DNA of 64,000 nucleotides from Steromphala cineraria (Eukaryota; Mollusca; Gastropoda; Trochida; Trochidae). The DNA is taken from contig OU744721.1 of the NCBI GenBank assembly GCA_916613615.1, positions 54,198,747-54,262,746 on the forward strand. The letters run 5' to 3'. Shown one piece after another: positions 58,600 to 64,000 of the stretch; positions within the stretch are counted from its first letter, which is position 1; the number at the start of each line of letters is the position of its first letter. The translations under genes and the position numbers were made by a program. Under the pieces are notes generated by a model. The model searched no databases, was not told the DNA's origin, and was given only the letters and a program-made list of their open reading frames with translations.

Positions 58600-59112
58600 G
58601 TTACTGACCTGTAACCCAGTATTTGAAATAAGCATCCAAAAATTGTTTGTCATTAAGGACCCGCAGAAAAACTCTGGACCCAACTCTGAAACTGTCGGCA
58701 TTCATTATCAGTACTGATTGACTTATTCTACGCTTATTTCAAACACTAATGTCACCACATCTTTTAGTTTACATCTAACATTTGGATGAATAATAATGGA
58801 AAGACCCTGGAAAAATTGTAGTATAACAACTGATAAACAATCCTCCTAAGCATGACAAATTTGTGGAATTCAACTTTTTAACCTTTGTCTTACATGTACC
58901 TAGCTCTACTGTATATTTTCAAACATACTCGACTTGTCCATAACCTGCGTTTCTGTATATTATTGTGTATTCTTTCAAAATATAGTTTCGAAGAACACTT
59001 CTTTTTACTACATTATGTATGTTCTGTTGGAAATGTCTGTGAATAACTATGTACTCAATTTAATCTATTATTATTTGTTTATTTGCCGAAGGCATACACC
59101 AGATGTACTGCA
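58600..59112 (+). other. Gene B 3' UTR and 3' flank
   Basis: The 59020-59065 part matches the minus strand at 7960-7900 past gene A. No clear polyadenylation signal was seen within 500 nt. Confidence 0.45.
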
Positions 59113-60115
59113 TGTGTCATGGTCACTGTTCATTTCATCATCACAGTAATGTTCTCAATGTCAATCCATCTGCAAAAGAAGTCCTCTTTGTCAACCACTA
59201 ACATTTGTCACTGCCAATTTTTGCAAGGCAAGATCTGTTCATCAATGAAACCGGATGACATCTCAACAGAAACTAGGAAAATCATCTCCTGTTGTCAAGT
59301 CAGGCTTCTCAAGAAACTGTCACTTGAAGTGCATTATGGCTTTCTATTTAAGGAACATTAGATAATGACAGCAGAACCTTTTTTAAGATAAAAATACTAA
59401 CATTTGCTATGTTTAATTATTCAAAATGTGTATTTATAGTTTTGTGTTGTTAACATAAAAAAAACACTTTCGGTTAGTGTAGACATTATGCAAACTTCAT
59501 GTCTTTTGTCAAAATGATTAAAGAGGAAATATCAATATTTAGAGATTTTATTTTCTAGTGTTCTGTGCTACCACTCATTTATTTGAGTTTTAGCGCTACT
59601 TAATGCATCTTTAAAATGTCCATAAGGTAGAATAATTTTAAGTTTCAAGCTTCTTAAATTAAGTTATTTAGCTGATTCTTAATAACAATTTATGCTGAAG
59701 AGGTAACTCAGCATTTAATTTGTGTAAATGAGTATCTGTACGTTTAATGTTGATTGCACTATTCCAGTGATAAAGTGCATGTAAAAATCCAATAATGACC
59801 ACTTTCTTATGGTACCATGTGAAGTTAAATGCGTCTCCTAAGTTATGTTTTGGGAAATAAAAAATTGCTTCTCAAAATATCTACATAATTTCTCGGGAGT
59901 GGCAATAAATGTGTTCATGGTTATAATTTTTATGTTAGTCCCACAACTTTGAACGGGTCGTTTGGACACCTGTGATATGCATAAGAAACATGTAAAGGTA
60001 TCCTCACATCATGAACACAATTGAAATGCAAATCTTAGTAAAGCTGAACATTTTGTTATCCAAGTAATCGATCATTTGGAATAAAACATTTTCCCTAATA
60101 TTACAGACTGCAATG

Positions 60116-61007
60116 TATACACAAAAAACTTAATTAAGCACCCCCCTGTTTTGTAAAATGAATTTGGGTGCTCTTGGTCTATTTGGATTAAATTGATGCA
60201 TTGACCACTCCAGATATAACAATTGCTTTTTATTGACCATTTGATTGAACTAAAAATCGCTAATGTGCAAAAATAACGAAAATATGAGAAAAACTGCGAG
60301 AGTACTAAAAATTGGCCAAATAAAACTATTGTCATTGGGGGAAAACTTCACAATAAACTTTGGATATTATGAATCAAAAATAACAATTTTGACCCCTACT
60401 TGACATTCATACACAAAAACACTTTTTATCAAGCATCATTAGAGGCTAGCAAGACATTGAATTTTCAGTACTTTTTTCATCAAAAATTGATAAAATGTCT
60501 ATAATCTTAACATCTGTGAGTAAATTTGAGATTCCTTGAGTTGAACTTGTTGATAAAACACTTCTTCTTCCTTAAGATAAACCATTATCTTTGACAGTGG
60601 CCAATTAATGTCTTTGTGCAGTTTTCTTTAAATTCGATTTTTGATAATTTTGTGATTTTGAAGGTTCAGACTGCTTTAACGATTGACTTTTGCTATGGGT
60701 TTATTTACTAAAATGTCATCAATTCACTAAAGAGAATGATAATAATCACATTGCAGCAAAAAATATTGACTTTCATTTTCAATTTTAAGGTAACTTGGAT
60801 TTTGACTAAAAAATACCAAGTTTTTGTAAAACCAGTTATTCAGCGACAGTGAGTCATAAACCAAATGATTTTTTTGTTTTCACAATGCTAGATGATCGTT
60901 CTATTTTAAAATCCTTATTGTTTGATTGAACATTTGTTTTGTTTATTTTCAGTAGTGTTTTTCTGTTTGAAAAAGTGGGGGGTGCTTAATTAAGTTCTTT
61001 GTGTATA
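60116..61007. mobile_element. Non-autonomous DNA transposon, 892 bp, 32-bp inverted ends
   Basis: Left tatacacaaaaaacttaatt..., right end the inverse with one mismatch (aattaagttctttgtgtata), both containing gcacccccc or its inverse. It is absent from the paralogous position near 27515. No transposase inside. Confidence 0.85.
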
Positions 61008-61649
61008 TTTTGTTCATCCTTTACAAAAAAAGAATTATGATTCCTGTCGATCTAATGAAAAGTATACAAATATTGTTTGCAGAAAAGAGCAATCTGAAAA
61101 ACTACTAAAAAAGGAAGCAAGTGTTTGATGCATTTTGTCACCATTTCCGATCGTGGATGTATTTATCGAATTAAATCGGCCTATCAGAACACTTCTTTAT
61201 TGTAAACCAATAAATATATTCTTATGTCTTCTTAAAAAAACTTTTGATGAAACTTTTCAGGCATATGATTTATTCTTGGACTTGGCTTTTTTCATGGAGT
61301 TGTGTGTCTGATCTGATGAACTTATCATAGACAATTGCGTTGACAAGTTTTGTTGATTGATAAAGCTTGATGAAACTTTTAATTAAAGGGGAAAGGCAAT
61401 GCACTACAATGCTCTTTTTGTGTGTGCTTTTTTGTTCATTTTCAATTTGCTCTGATTAAATAACGTCAGGATGCAAATTCATGTGATTGATAGATTCATT
61501 CACACCCATTTGGCCTCGGATAAACCTGAGTAAAAAATAACAAACGGTTTTGGTTAATTTCTTTGAGGAAGTTTGCAAAACTTTGAAAATGGTAGGCAAA
61601 TTAAGTATTAGAAGGTATTGGAAGTCATTTCTTGTGCAAGCAAGAAGTT

Positions 61650-61830
61650 AATGACTCTATAGCAAAGTTCCAGTGCTGATGGTTGCAACAATTTACTCTT
61701 CGTTATTCTCTATAGCCTAGTTCAAGTGCTGTCAGTTGCAACAATCCACAATTCGTTTTCTCTATGACTAAGTTCTAGTGCTTTCGATTGCATTAATCCA
61801 CATTTCATTATTCTCCATAGCCATGTCCTT
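61650..61830. repeat. 60-bp tandem repeat, 3 units
   Basis: aagttc.agtgctg.c.gttgcaacaat recurs three times with attctctatag between; the paralog near 29160 has a single unit. Confidence 0.75.
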
Positions 61831-64000
61831 TTGAATTTTAGTGTAGTACAACCCATGTTTCGCTAGTTCAAGTCTGTACTCGCAATGCATAGACACAAGA
61901 AGTGTTGTGGGCTTTCTCCCTGCAATAATACTAGCACCTCACTAAACCAATTCAAACACCATTCACAATTGATATCGAAACATTTTACAATTCTACAATA
62001 TGACAAACGCCGCAGATGACTGAAATGTTGCCATAGAGTCGCAAACAAAAGCTCACTCACTCTTTGTCTTGAAATTATGGGTCTTGATGAAAAATATTTA
62101 AATTATTGAAATGGATTTAAAGGTGATGAATTTCCTATATCATTTCCCAGTAAATGAACCTCATGTTATCATGACTTCTGCTGAGTTAGTAGCATTTTTT
62201 GTTACCAGTTTAGTCATTACCGGACCAATAACATAGCCTTTTCACGTCAGCTGACTGGGATCGTGTTAAATGTATACATGTAATTCACAGGAGTTGACAG
62301 CTATTGACACCGAAGAGTTTTTTTCTTGAATAATTTAGCTGAGACCTTTAGAATATTCAAATAATGAATTTGCGATCAATTTGCTTTCTTCGATACAGAC
62401 AGTATTCTTTGAAACAGGGTCAATTTAAATAAATTGAAAAGACTATACGAAATAATGATGAGAGAATAGGGATTATAGTTTGACATTTAAATACAAATTA
62501 TTACATCGAACGAATTCCTTTCCACACGGTCTGACTGCAGCTGAGTTAGTCGCATGTTCTGTTTCCATTTTAGTTCAAAGCGGAACGATCACATGATCAC
62601 ATTTAAATGTCAGCTGCAGTTGATAATGTTAAATGCACAATTCAATGCAAAATTTCTACAGTTTTATTCCAAAAGGTAATGTTTTGTCTGTTTCTTCGTG
62701 ATGATTAACTACTTTTAAGAGTCATTTTCCTTCAAGTTTCCATAGCAACTTGTAATGTTCAATTCAGGTATTTCTTATTACCAATAATCCTTTCCTGATG
62801 TCTATAAATTCATGAGACAATTTCCGTCAACGCTGACTCAAAAACATATTTTCATTTCAGAAAGAAAATAAAAGCTAGAAAACTATAGTTTGTATTCATA
62901 GAATATACATGTACATAGCTTCTGAACCTTCTTTACATTGACAACTCATAATTTCTCTTTTCATTCAGTTGTAAATGTTTTTATTAGTACCTAAGCGTAA
63001 TATTCGTGGATCTTTTCAGGAAGGATGTTTTCCTGCAAGCATTTCCAGAATTTAAATTGTTTTCCTGTCGTTCACAGATAACGAATATGGCTATAACACA
63101 TAGACAACAATGTGAATACAGAATGGAACTGATGCTTTAACTGTAGCATCTTAATAATCACATTGAACAAATATTCTCTATTTAAAGATTATACCGAAGA
63201 CCTAGTTGCATAGTAAATTTAAATATAATGTGCAATAACTTTACATCTAAAAGATAAAGTTTTGAAGTTCTTCCAGGATGAAAAAAAAAACCATTGTACT
63301 TCTTGGTATTAATAATTTGGTTGACAAAATGATGATTCGGTTGATCAGAAATGACAGCATAATTTAATATTTGGTTTAAAGGAAGATTATAGAAACGTTA
63401 ACGAAATATCAAATGATGTCTCTCTTATTTTCACTTACACCCAAGATTATGAACTTTCGTAACCTCCTGAAATAAACAAAGCAAAATATATAGCTCTACA
63501 TCGAATAAAGATTCAGAGAGAAAAATTAACAATCCATGTCGTTATAAATATAAGGGGTGATTTAAGTATATAATTATATGTTTTAAAACAGTCGACCTAT
63601 TATAGTCTATATACATTGTACGTCTCAAACAAAGAAACGTATAGCTGAAGACAGATTTTCTTTTAGCGATGCCAGAGATGTGAAAACATTATTGTATTGT
63701 CAAATGAAAGCAGAGAGTTAGCATGTCCCAAAAGAAAGATTACTAAGCTGTCAACATTTTGTGCATCCTCAATAAGGTTTTATGCTTGATATTCGCTTCA
63801 CATACGTTCTGTAGAATTTCAAATCGGTTTGCTCAATCTTAGAACGTGAGAGAACGAATGCCTTGTGTGACAGTGTATTTTTGTGATGTTAAAACGTCAC
63901 TGCGGGTACGAGTATACCCCCTCGTATCGAAACGCAAAACTCTTGTTACCTTAGCTGCTGATAAAACAGATGATTTTAGTAGCTTGCATATCGCCTTTGG

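Larger units (their letters stand above)
59113..63973 (+). repeat. Segmental duplication, copy 2 (paralog of 25789-31490)
   Basis: Collinear with copy 1 apart from insertions in each. It lacks the element at 26429-27300 and has its own at 60116-61007. No gene seen. Confidence 0.88.

Overview
The window looks like nuclear DNA of a lophotrochozoan animal, most likely a bivalve mollusc. It is AT-rich and intron-rich, carries many decayed transposons and foldback elements, and holds two copies of a repeat family whose head has the 'gtccgtcc' run common in bivalve genomes. It has no bacterial-style operons, and no rRNA or intact tRNA gene was seen. Species assignment is inference.

The only protein-coding genes I can support are two paralogous cell-surface receptor genes in divergent orientation. 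Gene A is on the minus strand (CDS 22886 down to 9190, 9 coding exons, about 410 aa). Gene B is on the plus strand (CDS 41701 to 58599, 11 coding exons, 506 aa). Both encode a signal peptide, a short Cys-rich module, a fucolectin/F5-8-type-C-like lectin domain split over two exons, a row of EGF-like modules of the MEGF/scavenger-receptor-F type, one transmembrane helix and a short cytoplasmic tail with Tyr motifs (YEIP; YEAI in A, YGVI and YEEI in B). Introns fall at the same codon positions, nearly all in phase 1, so EGF exons can be gained or lost without a frameshift. A has three EGF modules. B has five, three of them from a recent tandem triplication of a roughly 1.05-kb exon-plus-intron unit. 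B also keeps the dead remains of an EGF exon that is alive in A. Both genes appear to have an untranslated first exon with conserved sequence around it.

Layout: 1-7890 repeats and unique DNA with a MITE end, a Tc1-like relic and two further MITEs; 7890-25790 a block holding gene A, which appears inverted relative to B; 25790-31490 a flank that is a direct-repeat paralog of 59113-63975; 31490-40200 intergenic repeats, including a large minisatellite-bearing element (35990-38455); 40200-58599 gene B, whose 5.9-kb second coding intron is packed with transposon debris (TIR element, SINEs, MITE, DIRS-like relic); 58600-64000 the B 3' flank.

The comparison of the two loci is the most informative part. 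The gene B 3' flank is collinear first with DNA left of gene A (minus strand, down to about 7890) and then, past about 59100, with DNA right of gene A (plus strand, from about 25790). This is the pattern expected if a segmental duplication was followed by inversion of a roughly 18-kb segment carrying gene A. Several mobile elements are present in one paralog and absent from the other, giving natural empty-site controls. All coordinates and homology calls were made by eye.
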